From: Rubrivivax sp. SCN 71-131
GTDB taxonomy: Bacteria > Pseudomonadota > Gammaproteobacteria > Burkholderiales > Burkholderiaceae_C
Assembly: GCA_001724995.1 (NCBI GenBank)
Contig: MEFD01000025.1
Span: 62,001 to 126,000 of the forward strand
DNA length: 64,000 bases
Direction of reading: 5' to 3'
The notes beneath the pieces are model-generated. The model did no database searches. It was not told the DNA's origin and saw nothing but the letters and a program-made list of their open reading frames with translations. Made by a program: the position numbers and the translations under genes. This document shows, piece after piece, positions 30,087 to 43,630 of the stretch (position 1 is its first letter; each line of letters begins with the position of its first letter).

Positions 30087-31439
30087 CTATCGGGCGGTTA
30101 GGGCCAGATCTGCCGTGTCTTCGCCATGCGTATTGCGCGTGTGCAGCAGCACGGCATAGGTACCGGGGGCAGGTGCCGTGCCGCTGATCAGGCCCGTCTT
30201 GGCGTCAAGCGCCAACCCCGGGGGCAGGTTCGTGGCGCTGTAGTGCGTGGGTCGGTGGGCGGCTCGAACCTGCCAGCGCACAGGCTCGTGCGCGCGCACG
30301 GTGAGGGCGGCCACGGGCGCGAGCAGCGGCGCACGCAGCTTGTCTTCCTGCTGCAGGAAGGCGTTCAGGCGCCGGCGCGCGTTCTCGCGCAAATCAAGCC
30401 AGAACAGGCTGATGTCGAACACGTGGTAGTTCGTGCCGCCGAAGACCCCGCCATCGTTGAACAGTTCCGCCGGCAGCAGCGGCTCGACCAGCGCATAGCG
30501 GCCGTCGTCGAGCACGCTCACGAGTTGTGCGCGCGGCTGCGTGAAGTGCGTGGATGCGGCGCCGAAGGGCACTGCGCCACGGTGTGCGCGGGCAGCCGTC
30601 TGGCGTTCCTTCTTGCTCCAGCTCACCGGGTTGATGTTCACCAGCGGCTGGCCTGTCGCCGGGATCCAGCGCTGTTGCCGCGCGTTCCAGTGCGTCACCT
30701 GCTCCCAGTCGGCAAGATCATTGCCCTGTCCCTTGCCGAACACGCCCCACACGGCGGCGCAGGCCGTCTGCGCTGGCGCGTTGCAGGGCCGGATGCGCCG
30801 CAGGTCGTCGTCGAACACCGCACGCGGCAGGGGGATGCCCGGCAGGTAGGCCGCGACCAGGCGCTGCTGCAGCGGCGTGCCCTGGACCAGCTCCGAGAGC
30901 AGGCGCTGTGCGTGGTTGGCTCCCTGGCTGTGCCCCACGAGAAAGAACGGACGCCCCTGGTTGTCATGCGCGGCGTAATGCTCGAAGGCGCGGCGCACGT
31001 CGGCGTAGGCGAGGTTCATGGGCGCCTGCTGCTCGTCCACGCTCTTTTCGTACACGGGCAGCGCCGTCTGGCGGTAGTGCGGGGCGTAGACGCGCGCGAT
31101 ACCGTTGAAGGGCGAGGCCTGGGCCATGAGCATCAGCCCGCCGAGCTTCGCGGCCTCGGGGTCGTCCACGGGCACGTTGAGCATGTCGTTGCGCATGCCG
31201 GTGGTCGGGTGGATGTAGAAGACGTCGGCGCGCGCCTGCGCCTGCAGGTCCGTGAAGCCGCCGCCCTTGGGCGTGAGCTCGGCCGCCGAGGGCTGTCCGG
31301 GCCGCGCGAGCCAGGATTGGGCCTGCGCGTAGTCGGGTGCGGGCGGGGGGCTGCCCGCTGGCGCAGATGCCGCGAGCAGGCCCAGGGCCAGGGCCAGCCC
31401 GGCCATGCGCCAGGAACGAAAAGCATCGATTTCCTGCAT
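30087..31439 (-). CDS. Exported DUF3089 alpha/beta-hydrolase-like protein with C-terminal Ig-like domain
   Basis: This is a 450-residue secreted protein. The signal peptide (LALALGLLAASAPAGS) is followed by the DUF3089 domain with ADVFYIHPTTGMRNDMLNVP and the nucleophile elbow FFLVGHSQGANHAQRLLSEL. AAYLPGIPLP and NINPVSWS, common in this family, follow. The last 60 residues (YSATNLPPGLALDAKTGLIS, GTAPAPGTYAVLLHT) look like a putative-Ig/cadherin-like He_PIG domain, an unusual addition. The substrate is unknown; related proteins are annotated as lipase- or esterase-like. It is divergent from the next hydrolase gene with a 92-bp shared control region. Confidence 0.82.
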   Translation of the reverse strand: MQEIDAFRSWRMAGLALALGLLAASAPAGSPPPAPDYAQAQSWLARPGQPSAAELTPKGGGFTDLQAQARADVFYIHPTTGMRNDMLNVPVDDPEAAKLGGLMLMAQASPFNGIARVYAPHYRQTALPVYEKSVDEQQAPMNLAYADVRRAFEHYAAHDNQGRPFFLVGHSQGANHAQRLLSELVQGTPLQQRLVAAYLPGIPLPRAVFDDDLRRIRPCNAPAQTACAAVWGVFGKGQGNDLADWEQVTHWNARQQRWIPATGQPLVNINPVSWSKKERQTAARAHRGAVPFGAASTHFTQPRAQLVSVLDDGRYALVEPLLPAELFNDGGVFGGTNYHVFDISLFWLDLRENARRRLNAFLQQEDKLRAPLLAPVAALTVRAHEPVRWQVRAAHRPTHYSATNLPPGLALDAKTGLISGTAPAPGTYAVLLHTRNTHGEDTADLALTAR

Positions 31440-31531
31440 GTTTTTTTCCTTTTTGATAGGCGGAAGAGCTGCTATTTTGGGCGGTGCCTCGGGAGGAGGG
31501 CGATTTCATCCACGACCAGAAGGGATAGACA

Positions 31532-32869
31532 GTGCAGAAGAAGGAACAGAGTGCGGACGTGGCGCAGCGGCGCGGATTCATGGCCGCGGCCGCCACGGGA
31601 CTGGCCATGCCGGTGCTGGCCTCGGCACAGGAGGCCCGGCCGGCCGAGGGCTTGGAGCGCGGCCGCACGCGCGTGGCGGGGTTCGCCGATGCCGAAATGG
31701 ACTACCAGTTGATGCGCCAGCTCGGTGCCGCACGCTATGGCGGGGCCTCGGTCGGCGAGTGCCTGGCGCTGGCACGGCGCATCCAGAACGGCGTTCCGGC
31801 GAGTTGGGTGGCGGAGTTCGCGGCCGCGGGCGCGCGCCAGGAGCAGGATGCCGCCGCGCGCGCCCGGCGCGGGCACGCGGTCAGCGCACGCGACCAGTAC
31901 CTGGTGGCGAGCAACAGCTACCGTGCGGCCGAGTACTACTGTGGGGTGCTCGACCCCCAGCATGCGCGGCTGGGCCACAAGAGCCGCGAGTGCTTTCTCG
32001 CCGCCATGCGGCAGGACGGTGGTGCCTTCGAGGCCTTCTCGCTGCCCTTCGGCGACACGCCGTTGCCCGCCTACTACGTCCGCGCGCCCCAGCAGCGCGC
32101 GCGCCGGGGCAAGACGCTGCTGATCATCAGCGGCTACGACGGCACGCTGGAGGAGACCTGGCTGGCCTATGGCCGCGCGGCGCTGGAGCGCGGCTACAAC
32201 CTGATGCTGTTCACCGGGCCGGGGCAGATGGATACGCTGCGCCTGCATCCTGGCATCGCCTTCATCCCCGAGTACGAGCGCGTGGCCAAGGTGGCGCTGG
32301 ACCACGTGCTCGCCCGCCCCGGCACGGACCCGCGCCGCGTGGCGCTCATGGGCATCAGCTTTGGTGGCTACTTCGCCACGCGCATGGCGGCGCACGAGCC
32401 GCGCATCCGCGCGCTGATCGCCAATTCGCCGATCGTGGATCTGCATGCCTACATGGCTTCGTTCGCCGGCTTCGACCCGGCGCAGATGTCCGATGCCGAG
32501 GACATCCGCCTGGCCGACGTGGACGCCATCCCGCCCGAGGCGATCCCGCCGCAGACGCGCGAGATGATGCGCAATCTCATCGTGCGCCTGGGGCAGGAGA
32601 GCTTCAAGCGCGCCTACCTGCGCCTGCGCGACTTCCGCGTGGACGAGCAGGGTCTGCGGGCGATCCGCTGCCCGGTGCTCGGGCTGACGGGCAGCGGCGA
32701 AGGAGCCGAGCCCCTGGCGCAGGCCGCGCGCTTTCACGATGGCGTGGGCGGCCCGGCCACGCGCCACGTGTTCACCGACCTGGAAGGCGCCGACGGCCAC
32801 TGCCAGAACGCCAACTTGGCGTACTCGGCGGCGGTGTCGATGGACTGGCTCGACGAAGTGTTCGCCTGA
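31532..32869 (+). CDS. Tat-exported alpha/beta-hydrolase
   Basis: This is a 445-residue hydrolase that starts at a GTG with AGAAGGGAT upstream. The N-terminus has a twin-arginine-type signal, AQRRGFMAAAATGLAMPVLA then SA. The catalytic domain resembles the FrsA/2,6-dihydropseudooxynicotine-hydrolase branch. It has TLLIISGYDGTLEETWLAYG, FTGPGQMD, and the nucleophile elbow ALMGISFGGYFATRMAAHEP; GADGHCQNANL probably holds the catalytic histidine. The substrate is not evident. It is divergent from the DUF3089 gene and may share its control. Confidence 0.8.
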   Translation: MQKKEQSADVAQRRGFMAAAATGLAMPVLASAQEARPAEGLERGRTRVAGFADAEMDYQLMRQLGAARYGGASVGECLALARRIQNGVPASWVAEFAAAGARQEQDAAARARRGHAVSARDQYLVASNSYRAAEYYCGVLDPQHARLGHKSRECFLAAMRQDGGAFEAFSLPFGDTPLPAYYVRAPQQRARRGKTLLIISGYDGTLEETWLAYGRAALERGYNLMLFTGPGQMDTLRLHPGIAFIPEYERVAKVALDHVLARPGTDPRRVALMGISFGGYFATRMAAHEPRIRALIANSPIVDLHAYMASFAGFDPAQMSDAEDIRLADVDAIPPEAIPPQTREMMRNLIVRLGQESFKRAYLRLRDFRVDEQGLRAIRCPVLGLTGSGEGAEPLAQAARFHDGVGGPATRHVFTDLEGADGHCQNANLAYSAAVSMDWLDEVFA

Positions 32870-32977
32870 AGGGGCGCCTGCGCCCCTGCGACTAGCATCC
32901 ATCCCACCTTGATCCCTGCTGCCTCCCGCCCGGATCGCTGATCCGCGGTCGTGGTCCTGTCGGCGCTCTCGAGTTTC

Positions 32978-34681
32978 ATGATGTCCCCACGCCGCCGCCT
33001 GCTGGGCCAGTTCCTTTCCCTCTTGGCCCTGGGCGGATGCGCATCGCTCGAGGGGCCCGATGTCCCGCCTCGCGCCGCCGCATCGCCAGCCGCGCCCCGG
33101 CTCGTCGTGCTCGTGACCGTCGACGGCCTGCCGATGCGGCAGATCATGGCGGCGCGCGAGTTCCTCGGGCCCGACGGCTTTGCGCGTTTCCTCGAGCGCG
33201 GTCGCTGGTTCGCGCAGGCGCATTACGGGCACGGCTACACGGTCACGGCGGCCGGGCACGCGGTGATCATGAGCGGCGCCCACCCGCAGCGCAACGGCAT
33301 CATCGGCAACCAGTGGCGCGACCCGGCCACGGGCGCAGTGGTCTACAACACCGGCGACACGGCGTACCGCTACCTCGGCAACCCGACCGCAGCGCTGGCC
33401 GGAACGAGCCCGCGCAACCTGCTCGTGCCCACCCTCGGCGACGTGCTGCGTGAGGGTGCTCCGCAGTCGAAGGTGATCGGCATCTCGGCCAAGGATCGCG
33501 GCGCGATCCTGCCGGCCGGACACCGAGGCACGGCCTACCTGTACATGAGCACGAGCGGCGAGTTCTCGACCAGCAGCTACTACATGCAGGTGCTGCCGCA
33601 GTGGGCGCAGGACTTCAATGCCGCGCGCCCGGCCGCCGCCTACTTCAAGCGCGCGTGGAGGCCGCTGCTCGGCGGCTACGACTGTCCACGGGCCAGCGCC
33701 GGCTGCGCTTACGCCACCGCGGTGTCCGACGGCCAGCCCTGGCAGGCCGACAACGACAACGGCAAGCGGCTGCCGATGGTCGTCGGCGGCGAGACGCACG
33801 CGCCCGGGCCGCGCTACCACGCCAACCTGATCGCCTCCCCCTTCATGGACGAGTTGACGCTTTCCTTTGCGCGCGCGGCGGTGCGGGGCGAGCGCCTGGG
33901 CCAGCGCGGCGCGATCGACATCCTGAGCGTGAGCCTCTCGAGCCACGACTACATCAACCACCTCTTCGGACCGGAGTCGCGGCTGGCGCGCGATCACCTG
34001 TTGCAGTTGGATGGCCAACTGCAGGCCTTTTTCGCCTTCCTCGACCGCATGCTCGGCGCTGACCGCTATGTGCTCGCCCTCACCGCCGATCACGGCTTCA
34101 CCGACACGCCGGAGTGGGCGGTATCGCAAGGCCGCCCGGCGGGACGCTTCAAGCAGCGCGAGGCCCTGCCCGCGGTGAATGCGGCATTGAGTCAGCGCTT
34201 CGGAGTGCAAAGGCTGGCGCGCGGCTTCTCCGCCGGCGGGCTGCTGCTGGACGATGCGCGCGTGCGCGAACACGGCCTCGATGCCGGCGCCGTGCTCGCG
34301 GCGGCGCGCGCCGAACTGCTGCGCCAGCCCGGCGTGGCCGAAGTCTTCACGCGCGAGCAGTTGCTGGCAACGGACGCGGCCACGCCCATCCTGCAGGCGA
34401 TGCGCAAGTCCTTTCACCCCGAGCGCTCGGCGCCGCTGCAGCCCGTGCTGGAGCCGGGCTGGATCGCGAGCTACCAGGACGGCGGCAGCTCACACGGCAG
34501 CCCGCGGGAGGCCGATACGCACGTGCCGCTGCTGTTCTGGGGGCCGGCCTGGGTCGGTCAGGGGAGGGAGGACGCGCGCGTCGAGGTCGTCGACCTGGCG
34601 CCAACGCTGGCGGCCCTCATCGGCATCCCGGCGCCGGCCCAGGCGCAGGGACGGGATCTGGGCCTGCGCCCACGCCCGTAG
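32978..34681 (+). CDS. PafA-like alkaline phosphatase / phosphodiesterase lipoprotein
   Basis: This metal-dependent phosphatase-superfamily enzyme is predicted to be exported. From ATG 32978 (or 32981) it opens MMSPRRRLLGQFLSLLALGG with Cys next, a lipobox. The N-terminal metal site is VVLVTVDGLPM. YGHGYTVTAAGHAVIMSGAH holds the Thr nucleophile segment typical of PafA-type alkaline phosphatases (T-x-A-G-H). Further metal ligands are in SSHDYINH, ALTADHGFTDTPEW and GGSSHGSPREADTHVPLLFW. The protein is 567 residues. It converges with hppA, whose product acts on pyrophosphate in the cytoplasm; a functional link is speculative. Confidence 0.85.
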   Translation: MMSPRRRLLGQFLSLLALGGCASLEGPDVPPRAAASPAAPRLVVLVTVDGLPMRQIMAAREFLGPDGFARFLERGRWFAQAHYGHGYTVTAAGHAVIMSGAHPQRNGIIGNQWRDPATGAVVYNTGDTAYRYLGNPTAALAGTSPRNLLVPTLGDVLREGAPQSKVIGISAKDRGAILPAGHRGTAYLYMSTSGEFSTSSYYMQVLPQWAQDFNAARPAAAYFKRAWRPLLGGYDCPRASAGCAYATAVSDGQPWQADNDNGKRLPMVVGGETHAPGPRYHANLIASPFMDELTLSFARAAVRGERLGQRGAIDILSVSLSSHDYINHLFGPESRLARDHLLQLDGQLQAFFAFLDRMLGADRYVLALTADHGFTDTPEWAVSQGRPAGRFKQREALPAVNAALSQRFGVQRLARGFSAGGLLLDDARVREHGLDAGAVLAAARAELLRQPGVAEVFTREQLLATDAATPILQAMRKSFHPERSAPLQPVLEPGWIASYQDGGSSHGSPREADTHVPLLFWGPAWVGQGREDARVEVVDLAPTLAALIGIPAPAQAQGRDLGLRPRP

Positions 34682-34716
34682 CGGCGCCGCCGCGGGTTCC
34701 GTTGCGGCCATGAAAA

Positions 34717-34736
34717 GGCCGGCGCAGTGGCCGGCC
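34717..34736 (-). terminator. Intrinsic terminator of hppA
   Basis: On the minus strand GGCCGGC-cactgc-GCCGGCC is followed immediately by TTTT, about 50 nt after the hppA stop codon. It lies between convergent genes. A second 9-bp hairpin is nearer the stop. Confidence 0.7.
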
Positions 34737-34750
34737 ATTCGGGGTGCGCC

Positions 34751-34783
34751 GCAGCCGCGCATCGCGGCTGCGTCACTGCTGCG

Positions 34784-34790
<7 letters not shown>
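34751..34790. repeat. Hairpin plus tandem 11-mer across the hppA stop codon
   Basis: GCAGCCGCG-cat-CGCGGCTGC (34751-34771) is a perfect 9-bp hairpin. It overlaps two back-to-back copies of TGCGTCACTGC (34769-34779 and 34780-34790), the second of which contains the hppA stop codon. The tandem copy may reflect a small duplication at the gene end. Confidence 0.6.
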
Positions 34791-37174
<2,384 letters not shown>

Positions 37175-37361
37175 GGAGGGGACTCCTTCCTCGTTCTCGG
37201 GTCTTGGTTGAATGCCCAGGCCGGCCCGTACCGGCACCGCCGCGTCCTCAAGCGATTGCGCTGCACGGCGGGCACGGCGATGCCGCTACGGCCCGCAGGC
37301 AACCGTGAATTCTCCCACGAGCCGGCGGCGGATCCTGGCGCCGGCCTTACGCGCCTGTGCT

Positions 37362-38559
37362 TCAGGGGGCGTTGCCGTCGCGAAACGGCGTGTGCTCGCG
37401 CAGCTCGTCGACGTAGAGCGCGTGTGCCTGCCGCTCCTCCTGCAGGGCAAGGGTGATCGCCGCGGCGAAGTGCTCATCGGCCACGAGGTGCGCCGAGGCC
37501 GTGGCCGTCGGCAGCAGGCCGCGCGCCATCTTGTGCTCGCCTTGCGCACCGCCTTCGAAGCGCGTCATGCCCTGCGCAATGCACCACTGCAGCGGCTGGT
37601 AGTAGCAGGCCTCGAAGTGCAGGCAGGGGACGGCTTCGGTCGCACCCCAGTAGCGACCCCAGGCGGCGCGTCGCTCGCGGTCCACCGCGATCAGCGAGCA
37701 GGCGATCGGCGCAGCGTCGCGGTGTGCAAGAAAGAGCACCCAGTGGTCAGCCATCGCCTGCGCCATGCGCGCGAAGAAGTCGCGCGTGAGGTAGGGCTGC
37801 GAGCGGTGCGCGCGATAGGTCAGCGCATAGCAGTGATGGAAGAAGTCCCACAGCCGCGTGTCGATCGCCGTGCCCTCGTGGATGCTGAAGCGTACGCCCG
37901 CCTCGGCGACGCGGCGGCGCTCCTGGCGGATCTTCTTGCGCTTGTCGCGCTGCATGCGTTGCAGCATTTGCTCGAAGTCGGCCACCGGCCGCGCGGCCTC
38001 CTGCTGCCAGTGGAACTGCACGCCCGGGCGGATCATCCAGCCCGCGCGCTCCAGGGCGGCGCGGTCGACGTCGTCGACGAAGAGCACATGGGCCGACGAC
38101 AGCGAAGCCCGTCGCGCGAAGGCGGCGATCGCCTGCAGCAGCCGTTCGCGCCAGGTCTCGTCGCGGGCCAGCAGGCGACTGCCCGGCGCCGGCGTGAAGG
38201 GCACCGCCACCAGCGCCTTGGGGTAGTAGGCCAGGCCATGGCGGCGATAGGCGTCGGCCCAGCCCCAGTCGAAGACGTACTCACCGTACGAATGCGTCTT
38301 CAGGTAGAGCATGCAGGCCGCCTGCATCCCGGCGTCGTCCTCGAGGGCGAGCCAGGCCGGCTGCCAGCCGGTCTGCGGCGTGGCCGAGCCGGAGGCCTCG
38401 AGCGCATGCAGGTAGGCATGGCGCATGAACGGCGTGGGCCGCGCCTGGGATTGCAGCAGGCCGTCCCATGCCGCGGCGTCGATCGCCGCGGCCGAGGCGT
38501 GGATCCGGATGCGATACTTCGCCGTCGAAATGGAAGAACCTCCTTCAGGTGCCGGCCGC

Positions 38560-38561
<2 letters not shown>
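37362..38561 (-). CDS. FemAB-like / GNAT-fold protein (COG3146, DUF482)
   Basis: This is a 399-residue cytoplasmic protein of the peptidogalycan-biosynthesis/FemAB-like family, whose reaction is not established. Typical segments are PFMRHAYLHALEASGSATPQ, YGEYVFDWGWADAYRRHGLA, YYPKALVAVPFTP, FVRGGAQGEHK-like FEGGAQGEHKMARG and HWVLFLAHRDAAPIACSLIA. The ATG at 38561 overlaps the start of the divergent nadE gene by two bases on the opposite strand; no other start lies between it and the conserved region. The start is therefore less certain than the family. Confidence 0.82.
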
Positions 38562-40634
<2,073 letters not shown>

Positions 40635-40691
40635 CCGGCGCGCGCAGGCGGCGCGCGACCCGCAGCGCATCACCCGCGTCCGCGGCGCTGC

Positions 40692-41282
40692 TCAGGTGTC
40701 GCGCAGATCGGGCGGCGGCTTGCCGTTGGCCATCGCCTCGCCGATGCGCGCCAGCAACACGCGCGGATCGTCATCGACGAGGAGCATCCCGGCCTGTGCC
40801 GCAGTGACGAACCCCTGGGCGACGGTGTCCTGCAGGAAGCGCAGCAGCGGGTCGTAGTAGCCCGCGGTGTTCAGCAGCGCGATCGGTCGCTGGTGGTAGC
40901 CCAGTTGCCGCCAGGTCCAGATCTCGAACAACTCCTCGAAGGTGCCGAGGCCGCCGGGCAACGCCAGGAAGGCGTCGGCGCGCTCGGCCATGCGCCGCTT
41001 GCGCGCATGCATGCTGGGCACGATGAGCAGTTCGTCGAGACCGCGATGGCCGACTTCGCGCGCCATCAGCGACTGCGGAATCACGCCCGTGACGCGGGCG
41101 CCGCCGTCGCGCGCGGCGTCGGCCAGCACGCCCATCAGGCCGACGTTGCCGCCGCCGTAGACGAGTTGCCAGCCGCGCTCGGCCAGCGCGGTGCCGACCG
41201 CGCGCGTCGCTTCGGCGTAGACCGGCTTCGCGCCATGCCGCGAGCCGCAGAACACGCACAGCGTGATCGCGTCGCCGCTCAT
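40692..41282 (-). CDS. LOG-family nucleotide phosphoribohydrolase
   Basis: This is a 196-residue cytosolic protein of the TIGR00730/LOG family. Members hydrolyse nucleoside monophosphates, including cytokinin riboside phosphates, although most bacterial copies are annotated generically. Motifs are [52 protein letters not shown] and [12 protein letters not shown] (PGGxGTxxE). It overlaps dgkA by 4 bp and is therefore second in a dgkA-log unit. Confidence 0.88.
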   Translation of the reverse strand: MSGDAITLCVFCGSRHGAKPVYAEATRAVGTALAERGWQLVYGGGNVGLMGVLADAARDGGARVTGVIPQSLMAREVGHRGLDELLIVPSMHARKRRMAERADAFLALPGGLGTFEELFEIWTWRQLGYHQRPIALLNTAGYYDPLLRFLQDTVAQGFVTAAQAGMLLVDDDPRVLLARIGEAMANGKPPPDLRDT

Positions 41283-41659
41283 GCAGCGAACCGGGTCCAG
41301 AAGGCCGCGGCCCAGGTGCCTGCGCACAGCAGCAGCGCGAGCATCACCGCGGCACTGCCGTAGTCCTTGGCGCGGCGCGAGAGTTCGTGCGGCTCGAGCG
41401 AGATGCGATCGATCGCCGCCTCGATGCCCGAGTTGAGCAGTTCCGCCACCAGCACCAGCAGCACGCTTGCGGCCAGCAGGGCGCGTTCGCTCCACGTCGT
41501 GCCCAGCCACATCGCTGCGGGCAGCAGGGGCAGCGCGAGCAGGACCTCCTGCCGGAATGCGCTCTCGTGGCGCCAGGCCGCGGCGAGGCCGTTGGCGGAG
41601 TGGCGGGTCGCGCGCAGGATCCGGTCCAGTCCGGTACGGCCCTTGTGCGGATGCGGCAT
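41279..41659 (-). CDS. dgkA: Diacylglycerol kinase
   Basis: DgkA phosphorylates diacylglycerol in the inner membrane, recycling it to phosphatidic acid. The 126-residue protein has three hydrophobic segments and the signature [20 protein letters not shown] followed by [15 protein letters not shown]. The N-terminus [20 protein letters not shown] is typical. It overlaps the LOG gene start (ATGA). Confidence 0.93.
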   Translation of the reverse strand: MPHPHKGRTGLDRILRATRHSANGLAAAWRHESAFRQEVLLALPLLPAAMWLGTTWSERALLAASVLLVLVAELLNSGIEAAIDRISLEPHELSRRAKDYGSAAVMLALLLCAGTWAAAFWTRFAA

Positions 41660-41736
41660 GGCGGGTGATTGTGCCAAACCAGGCGCGCGGAGGACGTCGC
41701 ATCGGCTGCTACCGCAGGCGGCGCCTCGAAGGCGTG

Positions 41737-42273
41737 TCACGGGCGCTTCGAACGTGCCTGGCGTCCTGCATCGCGGGGCACGTCGACGAGCCGCGTGCCG
41801 CACAGCGCATCGTGCGGGAACTGCCGGTCGGGCTGCAGGCGCGTCGTCGCCGCGTAGACGGCCATGCCGGCGATCACGACGCCGGCGATCGGCCAGCCGC
41901 CGGTCAGGCCCGCGAGATGGGCGGCAAGCAGGCCGGGCACGAACCACAGCCACGCCAGTGCGTAGCGGACGAGCGCGCGTGCTGCGCCCAGGGGCTTGCC
42001 ATCGGCGCGCAGCAGGCGCACGCGCCAGGTCTGCATCGCCAGGGTCTGCCCGCCGTGCGTCCAGAACCACGTGAAGTACAGCGCCAGCACGACGACGAGG
42101 AAGAGTTGCAGCCCGATCTTCCCCTGCAGGGCGTGGCGCTGCTGCGTCAGTGCGGCGTAGACCCAGCCGGCAACCATCATCACGCCGAACAGCAGCACGC
42201 CTTCGTAGAGCAATGCCGCAAGGCGCCGCCGCAGCGGTGCCGTTGTCGGCGTTGGAACGGACGTGGCGCTCAC
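41737..42273 (-). CDS. RDD-family membrane protein
   Basis: This is a 178-residue inner-membrane protein with the RDD-like Arg near the N-terminus (RRRLAALLYEGVLLFG), about three membrane segments and TWFWTHGGQTLAMQTWRVRL. RDD proteins are of unsettled function, some linked to ion exchange. The start is a GTG that overlaps the stop of the DUF3106 gene (GTGA). It is last in the unit ECF sigma-DUF3619-DUF3106-RDD. Confidence 0.85.
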   Translation of the reverse strand: MSATSVPTPTTAPLRRRLAALLYEGVLLFGVMMVAGWVYAALTQQRHALQGKIGLQLFLVVVLALYFTWFWTHGGQTLAMQTWRVRLLRADGKPLGAARALVRYALAWLWFVPGLLAAHLAGLTGGWPIAGVVIAGMAVYAATTRLQPDRQFPHDALCGTRLVDVPRDAGRQARSKRP

Positions 42274-43190
42274 GACGGGTCGGACGCAGCCGCCGGCCGT
42301 CGCTTCGCATCCGGCGCCGGCCGCCGGGGCGCGACGAGCGGCGTGCGCGCCGCCGGCGCCTGCGGCGCCACGCGAATCGTCGCCGCGCCTTGCGGCCCCC
42401 GGTTGGGGAGTAGCGTGTCCGGGTCCACGAAACCCGGGGTGGCCGTGATCTTGGGCAGTCCGGGCTGGTTGTGCAGCGGTGGGCTGGGGCTCTTGTTCAT
42501 CAGCGTGGTCGTGGCGCCTGGCTTGACCTGGATCGCGGTGGGGGTGACCGGCCTGATCGCAAGGGGCTGCGGGTTGACCGGCACCGCACGCTTGCGCTCA
42601 TCGCCCTTGGGCGCAGCGCCGAACGACGGCCGGGGCGGACGCCTGGCGGCAGGCGGCGCGGTGACGGGGCCAGTCGCCCGGGCGGCGGTCGGCGCCGGGG
42701 TCGCCCTGCGCGCCTGGGGTGGGGCTTTCGAATCCGCGGCAGCGGCCGGCGCGCTGGGCGCGCCGCGGCGCGCCAGCGCCTGTCGCTCCTCGGGCGGCAA
42801 GGCGCGGTAGGCTTCCCACAGCGCCTGTCGGTCGGCCGCGGGAAGGTTGCGCAACTCCTGGTAGCTCTGACGGGCGTGACCGCGCTCCCCTGGGGACATC
42901 GCCGCCCACTGCGTCATCCGCGCCTGGACCCGCTGCTGTTCCTGCGGCGGCAGGCCGGGGAAGCGCTGGGCGACGGCGAGCCACTTCTTCTTGCGGTCGG
43001 CGTCCAGGCCGCGCCAGTGGGCCCGCAGCGGGGCAAGCGCGACTTGCTGGGCCGGCGGCAGCTCCGCCCACGCCGGCCCTTCTTGTGGCGACTGGGGCAG
43101 TGCGGAAGTTGCCGCCACCGTTGCCGGCGACTGTGCCGGCAACGGGGCGCTCCAGGCTGCTGCCAGCAGCAGCGCGAGCAACCTCGCCAT
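42270..43190 (-). CDS. DUF3106 exported protein
   Basis: The 306-residue protein has a signal peptide (LLALLLAAAWSAPLPAQS). DUF3106, with repeated short helices carrying Trp/Leu/Pro patterns (WAELPPAQQVALAPLRAHWR, WLAVAQRFPGLPPQEQQRVQ, WAAMSPGERGHARQSYQELR), follows. The helix pattern resembles the LTXXQ/CpxP-like fold of periplasmic stress proteins. The C-terminal 160 residues are Pro/Ala-rich and low complexity. The start at 43190 overlaps the DUF3619 stop by one base (TGATG). The function is unknown. Confidence 0.8.
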   Translation of the reverse strand: MARLLALLLAAAWSAPLPAQSPATVAATSALPQSPQEGPAWAELPPAQQVALAPLRAHWRGLDADRKKKWLAVAQRFPGLPPQEQQRVQARMTQWAAMSPGERGHARQSYQELRNLPAADRQALWEAYRALPPEERQALARRGAPSAPAAAADSKAPPQARRATPAPTAARATGPVTAPPAARRPPRPSFGAAPKGDERKRAVPVNPQPLAIRPVTPTAIQVKPGATTTLMNKSPSPPLHNQPGLPKITATPGFVDPDTLLPNRGPQGAATIRVAPQAPAARTPLVAPRRPAPDAKRRPAAASDPS

Positions 43191-43630
43191 CACGGCTTCG
43201 GCGCCTTCATGTACTCGCGAAAGCCCGGATCCGTCCAAGCCGAGGGCGGCAGATCGTCGGACAGCAGCATCGCGTCGATCTCGGCTGCCGCCAGCACCTG
43301 CTCGCGCGAGGCCCAATACTGGATCAGCACCAGGCCGAGGATGAGGAGCACCAGCGGCACGCCGGCCGCGAGACCGAACCAGAAGCCGCCGCGACCGAGA
43401 AGGTCATCGCGCGCGGTGCCGGCGGCCACCGCGGCGACGGGCATGGTCACCGTGGTCTGCCTGCGCTGCCGCGCCGCACGCAGCGCCTGCTCGCGGCCAA
43501 AGCGCAGGCGCTCGGTGATGTCATGCGGAACGGCAGCGGCGCGCTCGCTGAGTCCCGCGGCCAAGCGGGCGCCCAGGCGCGCTTGCAGGCTCTCCAGCCG
43601 GACGCCGGAATGATCGGACGTTGCAGTCAT
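43190..43630 (-). CDS. DUF3619 single-pass membrane protein, candidate anti-sigma factor
   Basis: This is a 146-residue protein of DUF3619. An N-terminal cytoplasmic region of about 80 residues rich in Arg/Ala (RLESLQARLGARLAAGLSER) is followed by one membrane segment (FWFGLAAGVPLVLLILGLVL). A short periplasmic tail ends FREYMKAPKP. Topology and position directly after an ECF sigma gene, with a 4-bp overlap, are those of an anti-sigma factor, but no known anti-sigma motif is visible, so this is inference. Confidence 0.75.
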   Translation of the reverse strand: MTATSDHSGVRLESLQARLGARLAAGLSERAAAVPHDITERLRFGREQALRAARQRRQTTVTMPVAAVAAGTARDDLLGRGGFWFGLAAGVPLVLLILGLVLIQYWASREQVLAAAEIDAMLLSDDLPPSAWTDPGFREYMKAPKP

